19,624 nucleotides of DNA from Pelagibius sp041565695. GTDB taxonomy: Bacteria > Pseudomonadota > Alphaproteobacteria > Kiloniellales > Kiloniellaceae. Below are positions 7,586-15,936 of the stretch, piece by piece; position 1 is the first letter of the stretch; every line of letters begins with the position of its first letter. A program made the translations under genes and the position numbers. The notes beneath the pieces were generated by a model. It saw nothing but the letters and a program-made list of their open reading frames with translations. It was not told the origin of the DNA and did no database searches. The stretch lies in the NCBI GenBank assembly GCA_041565695.1, contig JBFGUI010000043.1, positions 1-19,624 on the forward strand. Direction: 5' to 3'.

Positions 7586-7966
7586 TCAGCCGGCCGGCGC
7601 GCCCAGAAGCCTTTCGACGAGTTCCAGCAGGGCGGCGCGGCGCACCGGCTTTTCCAGCCCCGCATCGGCACCGAGAGTCTCCGCCGCGCGCAGGGTGATG
7701 CTGCTGTCCATCGACGCGCCCGAGACCGCGACGATCTTCACCGCCTTGCTCTGGCGGCGCAGATCCAGGATGGTCTCGATGCCTTCCTTCTCCGGCATCA
7801 CGATGTCGCAGATGACCAGGTCGACCGCGTCGCGGCCGAAGATCTCCAGGGCCTTCCTGCCGTTGCTGGCACCCAAGACCTGATAGCCGGCCCCGCTCAG
7901 CATGTCCTGCAGCGTCTGGCGATAGAGATCGTTATCGTCGACAACCAGAATGGTCTGTCCCGCCAT
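7586..7966 (-). CDS. Single-domain response regulator (receiver only)
   Basis: A 126-residue CheY-like receiver with no output domain. The acidic pocket is D10-D11 (ILVVDDND), the phospho-acceptor is D54 (LVICDIVMP), the switch serine is S82 (IVAVSGAS) and the conserved lysine is K106 (LEKP). It probably takes phosphate from, or passes it to, the hybrid kinase encoded immediately upstream, whose stop codon is 53 bases before this start. I chose the ATG at 7966, preceded by AAAGGA and GGGAAG, because the receiver fold starts there. A GTG at 8023 overlaps the kinase stop codon and would give translational coupling, but it adds 19 arginine-rich residues with no domain character. Its downstream target cannot be read from the sequence; stand-alone receivers of this type often act by protein contact. 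Confidence 0.9.
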   Translation of the reverse strand: MAGQTILVVDDNDLYRQTLQDMLSGAGYQVLGASNGRKALEIFGRDAVDLVICDIVMPEKEGIETILDLRRQSKAVKIVAVSGASMDSSITLRAAETLGADAGLEKPVRRAALLELVERLLGAPAG

Positions 7967-8019
7967 CTTCCCGCGTCCTTTCCCCCTGCCCCGCCAGGCT
8001 TTCGCAGGCCGTACCGCCG

Positions 8020-9957
8020 TCACTCTGCAGCCGTGCGTCGTGCGCGCTCGATCGCGACCGCCAGCTGGTGCAGCTTGAACGGCTTCTCGAGCAGTTCCCT
8101 GCCGGCGGCCAGGCGTCCGTGATGAACGGCTGCGCTCTCCGCATAGCCCGACATGAACACCACGGTCAAGCCGGGGCTGCGCTCCTTCGCCTTGAGCGCG
8201 ACCTCGTAGCCGCTCGGACCATCGGCCAGCACGATGTCGGTCAGCAGCAGGTCAAACCGCCTGCGCCCCAGGATCTCAAGCGCCTGCTCCGCACTGTTGC
8301 AGGACTCGACCTCGCAGTTGAGCTGCTCGAGCATCGCGGTTGCCACCGACTGCATGGCCGGATCGTCCTCGACCAGCAGTACGGCAAGGCCCTCTTCGAT
8401 GGGCTGCAGCTTGCCATCGACGACGCTGTCGGCCTCCGCGGCGACTGAGCCGGCAGCGGCGCGCGGCAGATAGAGGCGGACCGTCGTGCCGACACCGACT
8501 TCGCTGTCGATGGTGACGGTCCCGCCGGATTGCCTCGCGAAGCCGTGGACCATGGGCAGGCCGAGTCCGCTGCCCTTGCCCACGTCCTTGGTCGTGAAGA
8601 AGGGCTCGAAGGCGTGCTCCAGGACCTCCGCGGTCATGCCGGTGCCGTTGTCGGAAACCGACAGGACGACGTAGTCGCCGGGGGCGAGCGCGGGCCCGCC
8701 CGGCGCTCTTTGCTCCCTCGGGGTCAGGTTCTGCATCTCGAGCACCAGCATACCGCCCTCCGGCATGGCGTCGCGGGCGTTGAGCGCCAGGTTGAGCACG
8801 GCCGCTTCGAGCTGATGCGCGTCCACCATGGCGGTCCAGAGGGAGTCCGGCGCGGAGACCCGCACACGGACCTGCTCGCCGAGCGAACGCTCGAGCAGTT
8901 CCTCCATGGAACCGACCACCGCAGCGACATCCGTGGGCGCCGGGTGCATCGGCTGGCGCCGGGCGAAGGTGAGCAGCCGGAAGATGAGGGCGACGCCGCG
9001 ATCCGCCGCGCGCTGGGCGGCGTCCAGGTAATGCCGCTCCTCGGGACCGGCATGCAGCGCCGCCATCTCGATGTTCCCCGTGATCACGCCGAGGAGGTTG
9101 TTGAAGTCGTGGGCGATGCCGCCGCTGAGCTGCCCGATGGCCTCCAGCTTCTGGGTCTGCTGCAACTGCTGCTGCAGGGCGAGCTCCTCCGAGACATCAA
9201 CGGCGAGCAGAACGAAACCCGCAACGGCTCCGTCCTGATCCCGATCGGGCAGATAGAACACCCGGAAATTGCGGATACCGCTCTCGGTGGGCAGATCGAC
9301 GGCGGTGCGGACGATCTCGCCGGCCAGCACCCGGTTGATGTTCTCTTTGACCACCCGATAGGCGGGCGCGCCCAGGATGTCGCTCACCCGACGCCCGACG
9401 ATCCGCTCGACCGGCACCTCGACCAGCTCCTCGTAGGCCTTGTTGGCAAAACGGTAGCGCTCGTCGGCGCCGACATAGGCGACCAGGGCCGGCAGGCGGT
9501 CGGTGATGAGGCGCAGCCGGCTTTCGCCTTGCGCGAGTTCCCGGCTGCGCTGGTCGGTCCCGGCGACCCGCGCCACCAGGCTTTGTCGGAGCCGAAGGTC
9601 CAGGCTCTGTTTCTGGAACATCAGAAAGGCAACCAGCCAGTAGGCTGCGACCAGGAACAGCCGGTTGACCAGGATGATGTCGAAGCGGCCGCCCTCGGTC
9701 AGGGCAAAGCCGACCAGGGTGAAAGTCGAAGCCAGCAAGGCGAGCCCGAAGGGCATCCAGCGCCTGGTCGACCAGGTCGCGACTCCGATGGCGAGGAAAT
9801 GCGGAAACACGCCGGCTGCCACGCCGCGCGGCGTGGAGAGGTCGACGGCGAAGGTCGCGGCCGCGATCCCCAGACCCAGCACCAAGCAGATCCAATCCTG
9901 CCTCGACCAGGACGCGGCGAGGCGCTTCGCTTCGGCTTGTGGCAGGTTAACCGACAC
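8020..9957 (-). CDS. Membrane hybrid sensor histidine kinase with PAS domain
   Basis: A 645-residue inner-membrane hybrid kinase. Residues 21-115 hold three or four hydrophobic segments, for example CLVLGLGIAAATFAV and RLFLVAAYWLVAFLMF. A PAS domain follows at about 145-255 (LPALVAYVGADERYRFANKA). The phosphoacceptor is H283 in GGIAHDFNNLLG, the form common in HisKA kinases linked to PAS sensors. The ATPase has its N-box at N393 (LNLALNARDAM), G1 at D436 (DNGTGM) and a GKGSGLGLPM G2 box at 460-469. The C-terminal receiver (about 525-640) has D531/D532, phospho-site D574 (LLLTDIVL) and K625. The start is a GTG placed eight bases after GGAGGA. It is followed by a separate receiver, so a His-Asp phosphorelay is likely. 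No input ligand or regulated gene is evident; the adjacent transport operon is a possible but unproven target. Confidence 0.93.
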   Translation of the reverse strand: MSVNLPQAEAKRLAASWSRQDWICLVLGLGIAAATFAVDLSTPRGVAAGVFPHFLAIGVATWSTRRWMPFGLALLASTFTLVGFALTEGGRFDIILVNRLFLVAAYWLVAFLMFQKQSLDLRLRQSLVARVAGTDQRSRELAQGESRLRLITDRLPALVAYVGADERYRFANKAYEELVEVPVERIVGRRVSDILGAPAYRVVKENINRVLAGEIVRTAVDLPTESGIRNFRVFYLPDRDQDGAVAGFVLLAVDVSEELALQQQLQQTQKLEAIGQLSGGIAHDFNNLLGVITGNIEMAALHAGPEERHYLDAAQRAADRGVALIFRLLTFARRQPMHPAPTDVAAVVGSMEELLERSLGEQVRVRVSAPDSLWTAMVDAHQLEAAVLNLALNARDAMPEGGMLVLEMQNLTPREQRAPGGPALAPGDYVVLSVSDNGTGMTAEVLEHAFEPFFTTKDVGKGSGLGLPMVHGFARQSGGTVTIDSEVGVGTTVRLYLPRAAAGSVAAEADSVVDGKLQPIEEGLAVLLVEDDPAMQSVATAMLEQLNCEVESCNSAEQALEILGRRRFDLLLTDIVLADGPSGYEVALKAKERSPGLTVVFMSGYAESAAVHHGRLAAGRELLEKPFKLHQLAVAIERARRTAAE

Positions 9958-10092
9958 AGCAGATCCTCCGACGTCACGGGGCTCTCAGGTTGGTGCGCAA
10001 ATCGCCGCGAAGGCAAGCCCGCAGTGCCAGCGCGGCAAGGTTCATACCACATTCCGCCGCGGCGCTTTGGCGGACCCGCGCAGCACTAAATC

Positions 10093-10140
10093 AAAAGGCG
10101 AAGAACGCAGCAGACCGATGCCGCCAGCGAGAACTTCGCC
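10093..10140 (-). terminator. Possible terminator after the ligase gene
   Basis: On the minus strand, GGCGAAG (10140-10134) pairs with CTTCGCC (10103-10097) across a 30-base loop and is followed by TTTTGATTT. The T-tract is right for an intrinsic terminator ending the tct-ligase operon, but the long loop weakens the call. Confidence 0.3.
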
Positions 10141-10156
10141 GCCGCCCAGCGGGAAC

Positions 10157-11542
10157 TCAGTCCCTCACCTTGCAGACGAAGTCCTCGTACTTGCCGCCGG
10201 CACTGCGCGGGATCTCGTCGACCACGGTGACGTGGAAGTCGATGCCCTCGGGCATCTTGTCGCGCAGGAACTCGACGACCCGGCGTTCCTCGTCGCCCTC
10301 GAAGGGGCGCCACAGCGCAAAGCAGGCCTCGACCCTGTGCCGGTCATGCTGGATGAACTGGTACTGGCGGATCGGCGCCAGCTTGACCAGGGTGCGGGTG
10401 CCGAAGGCCGGCCAGATCCGCTGGCCGTCGGGCTGCACCAGCATGTTGCGCACCCGTCCGAGGATGTGGTCGAGCACCGGCAGACCGCGGCCGCAGGGGC
10501 TGGGGCCGCCCACCGTGGCGTAGTCGCCGATCTCGTAACGCAGCAGCGGCATCGCGAAGGCCAGCAGCGGTGTCACCACGACCCGCCCGGTCTCGCCCAC
10601 CGCGCAGGGCTCGCCGTCGTCGCGCAGCACCTCCAAGAGGCAGGACTCGGCCTGCACCAGGTAGTGGTCGTGTCCCGGGCACTGCAGGGCGAAGTAGCCG
10701 CACTCCTGCGAGGAGTACATGTCGGCGATCTCGATGCCGAGCACCTCGCGGCACTGCGCGCGCAGCTCCGGCGAGACGATCTCGGCCATGGTGCGGACCT
10801 GCAGCAGCCCAGGAATGCCGCCGCCGTCGCGCCGGCAGAGATCGAGCAGCGCCTGCAGGTTGGTGGGATAGACCAGCAGGTAGGCCGGCTTGACTTCGCG
10901 CAGCCACTTGAGCTGCTCGTCGAGCGCGGTGTTGATGCTGAGCATCGTGCCGGGACCCGACTGGAAGACGTCGCTGACCGGCGCCTTCCATGAATCGAAG
11001 GTGATCTCCCGGCGCTCGCGCGTGTCGTGGCCCTTGAGCTTGCGGATGGCCGCGAACTTCCGCCACAGTTCGCGGCGGTGCCAGATGTGGTCGCGCAGGG
11101 TGATCGCCGCCCACATCAGCTGGCCGGCCGCGGTGGTCAGCACGGTGACCGGCTTGCCCGTCGAGCCCGAGGTCGAGGACCGCGAACCGGCGCCATGCGC
11201 CTTGGGATAGGGCCTGGCCTCCAGCTGCTCCCCCTGCTGCTGGATGTCTTCGCGGGTCAGCAGCGGGATCCGCCGCCATTCCTCCGGGCCCAGGGGACGC
11301 TCGAAGGAGAATCCAGCAGCGGCAAGGCGTTCGCGGTAGAAGGGCACAGTGCGCACGGCCCGGCGGACCAGTTGGCTGGCCTGCATGTACTGCAGGCGCC
11401 GGATCTCCTCCGGCGCCAGCCACTCGCTCTGCTGCAGCTGATGGAGCAGCGCCACGATACTGCGGCCGCGCGGGCCGGGGATGCCCGGCCAGACGATTCC
11501 GTCGATATCGCTGATCACCGGGAGGTAGCCATAGGGGTTCAT
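10157..11542 (-). CDS. PaaK/CapK-family adenylate-forming (acyl-CoA) ligase
   Basis: A 461-residue adenylate-forming enzyme of the phenylacetate-CoA ligase/CapK type. The ATP-binding loop is STSGSTGKP at 123-131. The region corresponding to the adenine-contact motif is YSSQECG (276-282). RYEIGDY (335-341) carries the ribose-binding Asp340. The C-terminal subdomain has RSAGGKYEDF (446-455) with the probable catalytic K451. Such enzymes activate a carboxylate as acyl-AMP and usually transfer it to CoA; the substrate here is unknown. The ATG at 11542 overlaps the tctB stop as ATGA, implying translational coupling and one transcript with the carboxylate transporter. That context suggests it activates the imported acid. 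An in-frame open stretch continues upstream inside tctB, but it is alanine/arginine-rich shadow sequence. CapK-like proteins that make polysaccharide or siderophore-type amides are the main alternative. Confidence 0.87.
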   Translation of the reverse strand: MNPYGYLPVISDIDGIVWPGIPGPRGRSIVALLHQLQQSEWLAPEEIRRLQYMQASQLVRRAVRTVPFYRERLAAAGFSFERPLGPEEWRRIPLLTREDIQQQGEQLEARPYPKAHGAGSRSSTSGSTGKPVTVLTTAAGQLMWAAITLRDHIWHRRELWRKFAAIRKLKGHDTRERREITFDSWKAPVSDVFQSGPGTMLSINTALDEQLKWLREVKPAYLLVYPTNLQALLDLCRRDGGGIPGLLQVRTMAEIVSPELRAQCREVLGIEIADMYSSQECGYFALQCPGHDHYLVQAESCLLEVLRDDGEPCAVGETGRVVVTPLLAFAMPLLRYEIGDYATVGGPSPCGRGLPVLDHILGRVRNMLVQPDGQRIWPAFGTRTLVKLAPIRQYQFIQHDRHRVEACFALWRPFEGDEERRVVEFLRDKMPEGIDFHVTVVDEIPRSAGGKYEDFVCKVRD

Positions 11543-11991
11543 GCAAGCCATCCCGGCAGCAGCGGAATCGGCACGCCGAACAGTCCCCCGGCGCCGCCCC
11601 AGACCACAGCAAAGGCGCAGACCGCCGCCACGGCACTGCCGCGCCAGCCGCTGCCGAAGGCCCGCGCATAGAGCCCGACGAAGACCGCAAGGCCCAGGGG
11701 ATAGCCGAGCAGCAGCAGCAGCGGCGCCGCCGAAAGGCTCCACAGCAGCGGGCGGAAGGAGCCGCGCAGCTCGCGCCAGTATTGCTGCTGCAGCGCCGCC
11801 TCGCCGCCGTCGCCGCCGATCCCAAGACTGCGCAGGATGCGCACCGCCGAGAGCACCAGCAGCGCCAGCGCCAGCATCGCCGGGGCCGCGATCACCAGCG
11901 GCCCGTGGCCGACGACCAGCCAGCCGTGCAGGCAGAGCGCCACGGCCACGGCGCAGATCAGCAGCAGGAAGACGATCTCTGCCAGCTTCAT
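11539..11991 (-). CDS. tctB: TTT transporter small membrane subunit (TctB family)
   Basis: A 150-residue hydrophobic protein with about four membrane segments: near residues 5-25 (IVFLLLICAVAVALCLHGWL), 30-48, 84-105 (LLWSLSAAPLLLLLGYPLGL) and 118-140. This is the size and layout of the small membrane subunit of tripartite tricarboxylate transporters. TctB sequences diverge strongly, so the call rests mostly on position directly after tctA. The ATG at 11991 overlaps the tctA stop codon (ATGA), and its own stop overlaps the ligase start in the same way, so three genes are coupled. The role is to complete the membrane complex with TctA and accept solute from the periplasmic TctC. The frame stays open upstream of this ATG, but that is shadow of tctA. 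Confidence 0.85.
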   Translation of the reverse strand: MKLAEIVFLLLICAVAVALCLHGWLVVGHGPLVIAAPAMLALALLVLSAVRILRSLGIGGDGGEAALQQQYWRELRGSFRPLLWSLSAAPLLLLLGYPLGLAVFVGLYARAFGSGWRGSAVAAVCAFAVVWGGAGGLFGVPIPLLPGWLA

Positions 11992-13481
11992 GCGCCGCCT
12001 CCCGCGCGGCCGCGGCGCAGCAGGCTCCACAGGCGCGGCCACAGCAGGCCGACCAGCAGGAAGGCCGCGATGGCCAGCACCCCCGGCTGCAGCAGGAAGT
12101 CGAGGCCGTAGCGGCGCAGCGAGATGTGCAGGTAGGTCTCGATCAGCGGCGCCAGGATGAAGCCCAGCAGCAGCGCCGGCCGGCTGTAGCCGTAGGCCCG
12201 CATGAACCAGCCCAGCACGCCGAAAAGGAACACGGCCAGCACGTCGTAGGGCTCGTTGGCGACCGCATAGACGCCGAGCACCACCAGCACCATGATGGCC
12301 GGGCTGAGGAAACGCGCCGGCGCGGCGAGCACCCGCAGCATGAGCGGCGCGCAGGCGATCATCAGCAGCACCGCCAGCAGGTTGGCGACCGCCAGGGTGA
12401 TGGCGAGCCCGATGGCGATGTCCATGTGGGCGTCGAGGAAGTCGGGCCCCGGCTCCAGGCCGAGCAGCAGAAAGCCGCCCAGCAGCACCGCCATGCCGGC
12501 GCTGCCCGGCAGGCCGAGCGCCAGGGTGGTGAGCAGCGCGCCGCCCTCCTTGGCGTTGTTGCTGCATTCCGGCGCCACCACGCCGGCGATCGCGCCCTTG
12601 CCGAAGCCCTCGCTCGCCGGCGCCCGCTTCTTGGCCGAGGCATAGGCCAGGAAGGGCGCGGTCTCGCCGCCGACCCCCGGCACGATGCCGACCAGAACCC
12701 CGATGAGGGAGGAACGCAGCGCCAGCAGCGGGCGGCGGAACGGCGCCAGCAGACCGCGGCCGAGGTCGGCCTGCAGCGCGGCGCGGCCGCCGTTGCCGCT
12801 GCGCCGCACGGCCTCGACGCCGAGGCCGATGGCCTCCGGCACGGCGAAGAGGCCGAGCACCATGGGCACCAGCCGCATGCCGTCCAGCAGGTAGTCGAAG
12901 TCGAGCCAGAAGCGCGGCTCGCCGGTGATGCGCTGCCAGCCGAAGGTGGAGAGGAACATGCCGAGCGCGGCGGCGATCAGTCCGCGCAGCGGGTCCTCGC
13001 GACCGATGATCGCGATGCAGATGACGCCGAGCAGCGCCAGCACGAACGTCTCCGGCGCGCCGAACAGCTTGACGATGGGCAGCAGCAGCGGCAGCAGCGC
13101 GATCAGGGCCACCACGCCGATCAGGCCGCCGAGACCGGAGGCCGCGAGCGCCGCGCCGATGGCCTCGCCGTGGCGGCCCTGCGCGCGCAGCGGGCCGCCG
13201 TCGATCACCGTGGCGGCATTGGCGGGCGCGCCGGGAATGCCGAGCACGATGGCGGTCAGTGAGCCGCCGGTGCTGACCACGGCGTGGGCGGCGAGCAGAA
13301 AGGCCAGGCCCGGCATGGGCTGCATGCCGTAGACGAAGGGCAGCAGCAGGGCCAGGGCGCTGAGGCCGCTGAGGCCGGGCAGGACGCCCATGACGAGGCC
13401 CACCGGGACCGCCAGCGCGATCAGCAGCAACACGGTGGGATCCAGGAACAGCGCGATCCCCCCCGCCAGGGCCTCCAACAT
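11988..13481 (-). CDS. tctA: TTT transporter large permease subunit (TctA family)
   Basis: A 497-residue inner-membrane permease, close to the roughly 500 residues usual for TctA, with a dozen or so hydrophobic segments. The family hallmarks are clear: GVLPGLSGLSALALLLPF near residues 32-49, then GIPGAPANAATVIDGGPLR near 81-99. The second-half counterpart is GIVPGVGGETAPFLAYASAK, followed by GVVAPECSNNAKEGGALLT; this pair reflects the internal duplication. It should import a carboxylate using the proton or sodium gradient. A TTG lies directly before the ATG at 13481. I prefer the ATG, which follows AGAGGA by seven bases. It lies 61 bases after tctC and overlaps tctB by four bases. Substrates of TTT systems vary widely (citrate, other di- and tricarboxylates, aromatic acids), so none is assigned. 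Confidence 0.93.
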   Translation of the reverse strand: MLEALAGGIALFLDPTVLLLIALAVPVGLVMGVLPGLSGLSALALLLPFVYGMQPMPGLAFLLAAHAVVSTGGSLTAIVLGIPGAPANAATVIDGGPLRAQGRHGEAIGAALAASGLGGLIGVVALIALLPLLLPIVKLFGAPETFVLALLGVICIAIIGREDPLRGLIAAALGMFLSTFGWQRITGEPRFWLDFDYLLDGMRLVPMVLGLFAVPEAIGLGVEAVRRSGNGGRAALQADLGRGLLAPFRRPLLALRSSLIGVLVGIVPGVGGETAPFLAYASAKKRAPASEGFGKGAIAGVVAPECSNNAKEGGALLTTLALGLPGSAGMAVLLGGFLLLGLEPGPDFLDAHMDIAIGLAITLAVANLLAVLLMIACAPLMLRVLAAPARFLSPAIMVLVVLGVYAVANEPYDVLAVFLFGVLGWFMRAYGYSRPALLLGFILAPLIETYLHISLRRYGLDFLLQPGVLAIAAFLLVGLLWPRLWSLLRRGRAGGGA

Positions 13482-13542
13482 CAAACCGTCCTCTGCTGTA
13501 TCTCGGGGCCCGCTTCCGATGAGGCCCGGGACCGGGCGGGCC

Positions 13543-14583
13543 TCAGTAGTACTTGTTGAGAACCGCGTCGCGCAGGCGCTGGATGTCGTCGGCCGAGAGG
13601 CTGGCGACGCTCTCGGCGATCAGCCGCGAGACCTCTTCCGGGCCCGCCATGTCGAGCGGCCGCTTCTTCTCGTTGGTCTCGGCGATGACCGCCGGATCGG
13701 TCAGCACGGCGACCGCGACCTCGCGCAGAAAGGTGAGGTGCTCGGCCGGGACGCCCGGCGCGGCGACCAGGGTGCGGCCGAGGGCGCCGATGCCGGCGCG
13801 CACGTCGATCCACCAGGCCTGCGCGGGCGTCAGATCCGCCAGCTCGAAGATGGTCGGCACGTCGGGCAGTTCCGGCGAGCGCTGGCGCTCCATTACCGCC
13901 AGGGCGACGAGGTCCCCCTTAGCGATGAGCTTGCGCGCGGTGCCGGCGGAGATGAAGAAGCCATCGACCTCGCCGCGGATCGCCGCCAGGGAGGTTTCCT
14001 TCGAGCCCTTGTAGCCGATGATGATCTCGGCGTTGAGGCCGAGGGCCTCGGAGAAGACGGCGGCGGAATCGGCGATGCCGTCGGTCTTGCCGCCGCCGCC
14101 CCACTTGATGGCACGGCCGGCGGCCTGCAGGTCGGCGAGGCTGCGGAACGGCGATTCGGCGGACAGCAGGGCGACCTTCGGCTCGCCGGCGACCCGGGCG
14201 ATCATCGACAGCTCGGTCACGTCGAAGCGGATGCCCGGGCTGTCGAGCAACTGGCCCAGGGCCGCGGCCTCCAGATTGGCCAGCACCAGCGTCAGGCTGT
14301 CGCCGCGGCCGGCAGCCAGCTGGCTGATGGCCACCATGCCGCCGCCGCCCGGGCGGTTCTCCACCACCACGGTGGCCCCGAGGCGCTGCTCCAGGTGGGG
14401 CGCCAGCAGGCGGGCGTAGGTATCGAAACCGCCGCCGGGCCCGTAGCCGACCACCAGCTTCACTACCTTGCCCCTGTAGAACTCGGCCGCCGTCTCGGCG
14501 GCGGCCGGCGCGGCGCCCACACCGGACAAGGAGAGGGCCAGGGCGAGCAGCGCCATGGCGCGGGCGAGGATCTTCAGCTTCAT
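13543..14583 (-). CDS. tctC: TTT transporter periplasmic solute-binding protein (TctC family)
   Basis: A 346-residue exported binding protein. Residues 1-29 form a signal peptide: basic MKLK, a hydrophobic core LARAMALLALALSLSGVG and a likely signal peptidase I site after APAAA. The mature part shows TctC/Bug-family marks: VKLVVGYGPGGGFDTYARLL near residues 41-60, then VVVENRPGGGGM near 72-83. The first of these contributes the conserved carboxylate-binding loop in the family. It should capture a carboxylic acid and deliver it to TctA/TctB encoded just downstream. The ATG at 14583 follows GGGGGAAG and starts the signal peptide; ten extra upstream codons in frame are not signal-like. The sequence before it (14650-14675) is AT-richer and probably holds the operon promoter, though I could not pick convincing -35 and -10 boxes. 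Confidence 0.93.
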   Translation of the reverse strand: MKLKILARAMALLALALSLSGVGAAPAAAETAAEFYRGKVVKLVVGYGPGGGFDTYARLLAPHLEQRLGATVVVENRPGGGGMVAISQLAAGRGDSLTLVLANLEAAALGQLLDSPGIRFDVTELSMIARVAGEPKVALLSAESPFRSLADLQAAGRAIKWGGGGKTDGIADSAAVFSEALGLNAEIIIGYKGSKETSLAAIRGEVDGFFISAGTARKLIAKGDLVALAVMERQRSPELPDVPTIFELADLTPAQAWWIDVRAGIGALGRTLVAAPGVPAEHLTFLREVAVAVLTDPAVIAETNEKKRPLDMAGPEEVSRLIAESVASLSADDIQRLRDAVLNKYY

Positions 14584-14707
14584 AACAGCTTCCCCCAGGA
14601 TTCGAGGCGACACGGGGCGTCGCCGGAGCCGGCCGCCAAGCTAGCGCGTTCGTCTTATCAATTCATTAACCATCTTGGGCAGGTGCCTTGGCTTAATCGC
14701 CGCGGAC

Positions 14708-15274
14708 CTAGTCGCCGCGGGCGGCACGCTCGTCGAGATAGCTGCGTGCCAGCTTCTGGTAATGGCTGGCGTTGTAGGCGAAGCCGGCGATGTCGGCCTC
14801 CTTCAGCTCGCGCATGAAGCGCGCCGGCCGACCGCCCCAGAGCTGGCCGCTCTGCACCACCTTGCCCGGCGTCACCATGGCGCCCGCCGCTACCATGGCC
14901 TGACGCTGCACCACGGCCTGGTCCATGACGATGGCGCCCATGCCCACGAAAGCCCCGTCCTCCACGCTGCAGGCGTGGATCAGGGCCTGGTGGCCGACCA
15001 CCACGTTGTCGCCGATGTAAGTCGCCATGCCGCCGCCGGTGATGCGGTAGTCGCCGTTGCGGTCGTGGTTGCCGTGCACGATGGTGCCGTCCTGAAGATT
15101 GGTCCCTGCCCCGACACGGATCTTGTTGACGTCGCCGCGCAGCACGCAGCCGTACCAGATCGAGGTGCCCGGCCCGATCTCCACGTCGCCGATGATCGCC
15201 GCCGTCTCGGCTATAAAGGCGTCGGGGTGGATCTTCGGCCAGAGGCCGCGATAGGGCAGGATGTGACCGGACAT
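14708..15274 (-). CDS. Gamma-class carbonic anhydrase-like hexapeptide-repeat protein
   Basis: A 188-residue left-handed beta-helix protein of the gamma carbonic anhydrase family. Hexapeptide-type repeats run from about residue 25 to 145 (IIGDVEIGPGTSIWYG, then GAFVGMGAIVMDQAVV). The three zinc-ligand histidines of the family are present: H67 (GTIVHG), H95 and H100 (VVVGHQALIHAC). Reversible hydration of CO2 in the cytoplasm is therefore possible. However, many bacterial homologues (YrdA, CaiE and PaaY types) have other or unproven activities, so the catalytic role is uncertain. The ATG at 15274 follows GAGGA and begins the conserved MSGHILPYRG; upstream in-frame codons lack family similarity. 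It lies downstream of rpsI but beyond a strong terminator, so it is probably transcribed on its own. Confidence 0.92.
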   Translation of the reverse strand: MSGHILPYRGLWPKIHPDAFIAETAAIIGDVEIGPGTSIWYGCVLRGDVNKIRVGAGTNLQDGTIVHGNHDRNGDYRITGGGMATYIGDNVVVGHQALIHACSVEDGAFVGMGAIVMDQAVVQRQAMVAAGAMVTPGKVVQSGQLWGGRPARFMRELKEADIAGFAYNASHYQKLARSYLDERAARGD

Positions 15275-15380
15275 GCAGGAGTCCTCGCTCGCGTGAATGA
15301 CGTCGAGGCGGACGCCGGGCGCCGCGCTCCCTTGCGACTTAGCGGGCCCGGGGCCGAAGGTCAAACCCGCAAGGAAGCCA

Positions 15381-15416
15381 AAAGAAAAAACGGGCCGCGG
15401 AGACCGCGGCCCGTTT
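15381..15416 (-). terminator. Strong intrinsic terminator of rplM-rpsI
   Basis: On the minus strand an 11-bp perfect stem, ACGGGCCGCGG paired with CCGCGGCCCGT, closes a 3-base TCT loop. It is followed directly by TTTTTCTTTTGG. Bases 15388-15390 and 15414-15416 also pair, extending the stem with A-T pairs. It begins 26 bases after the rpsI stop codon. Confidence 0.93.
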
Positions 15417-15442
15417 CCGTAACGATTTCCGGCGTTGCAGTC

Positions 15443-15934
15443 TTAGCGCTTGGAGAACTGGAAGCTGCGGCGCGCCTTGGCCTTGCCGTACTTCTTGCGC
15501 TCCACGACGCGGGAGTCGCGGGTCAGGAAGCCGCCGTGCTTGAGCACCGGCCGCAGGCCCGGCTCGTAGAGCGTCAGCGCCTTGGAGATGCCGTGGCGCA
15601 CGGCGCCGGCCTGGCCGGACAGGCCGCCGCCCTTGACGGTGCAAACGACGTCGAACTGCCCGCTCCGGTCGGCCACCAGGAAGGGCTGGGCCAGGATCAT
15701 GCGCAGCACCGGGCGCGCGAAGTACACGGTCTGGTCCTTGCCGTTCACGGTCACCTTGCCCGTCCCCGGCTTGATCCACACGCGCGCCACCGCGTCCTTG
15801 CGCTTGCCGGTGGCATAGGAGCGTCCCTGGGCATCGCGCTGCGGCTCCACCGTCTCGGCGGCCGCCTCCGGCGTCATGCCCGTGGCCTCGGCCAGCTCGC
15901 CCAGATCGCTCAGGGTTTGAGTCTCGTCGGCCAT
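15443..15934 (-). CDS. rpsI: 30S ribosomal protein S9
   Basis: A 163-residue S9 protein of the small ribosomal subunit; its C-terminal tail reaches toward the P-site tRNA. The core begins at ATGKRKDAVARVWIKPG (41-57) and ends in the conserved FQFSKR. VKGGGLSGQAGAVRHGISKAL is the family signature block. Compared with about 130 residues in E. coli there is an acidic N-terminal extension of some 33 residues, which is common in alphaproteobacteria. The ATG at 15934 follows GAGGAG and lies two bases after the rplM stop, so the two genes are co-transcribed and probably coupled in translation. The strong hairpin with T-tract downstream ends the operon. Confidence 0.97.
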   Translation of the reverse strand: MADETQTLSDLGELAEATGMTPEAAAETVEPQRDAQGRSYATGKRKDAVARVWIKPGTGKVTVNGKDQTVYFARPVLRMILAQPFLVADRSGQFDVVCTVKGGGLSGQAGAVRHGISKALTLYEPGLRPVLKHGGFLTRDSRVVERKKYGKAKARRSFQFSKR

Positions 15935-15936
15935 GC

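Noticed and set aside
8530..10089. Long plus-strand open frame of 519 codons antisense to the hybrid kinase
   Set aside because: Gly/Asp/His/Gln-rich antisense translation typical of GC-rich DNA; the opposite strand has a complete kinase with all catalytic boxes.
11541..13262. Plus-strand open frame of 573 codons across tctA and tctB
   Set aside because: Composed almost wholly of Arg, Gln, Ala and Glu, with no domain pattern; antisense of clear membrane proteins.
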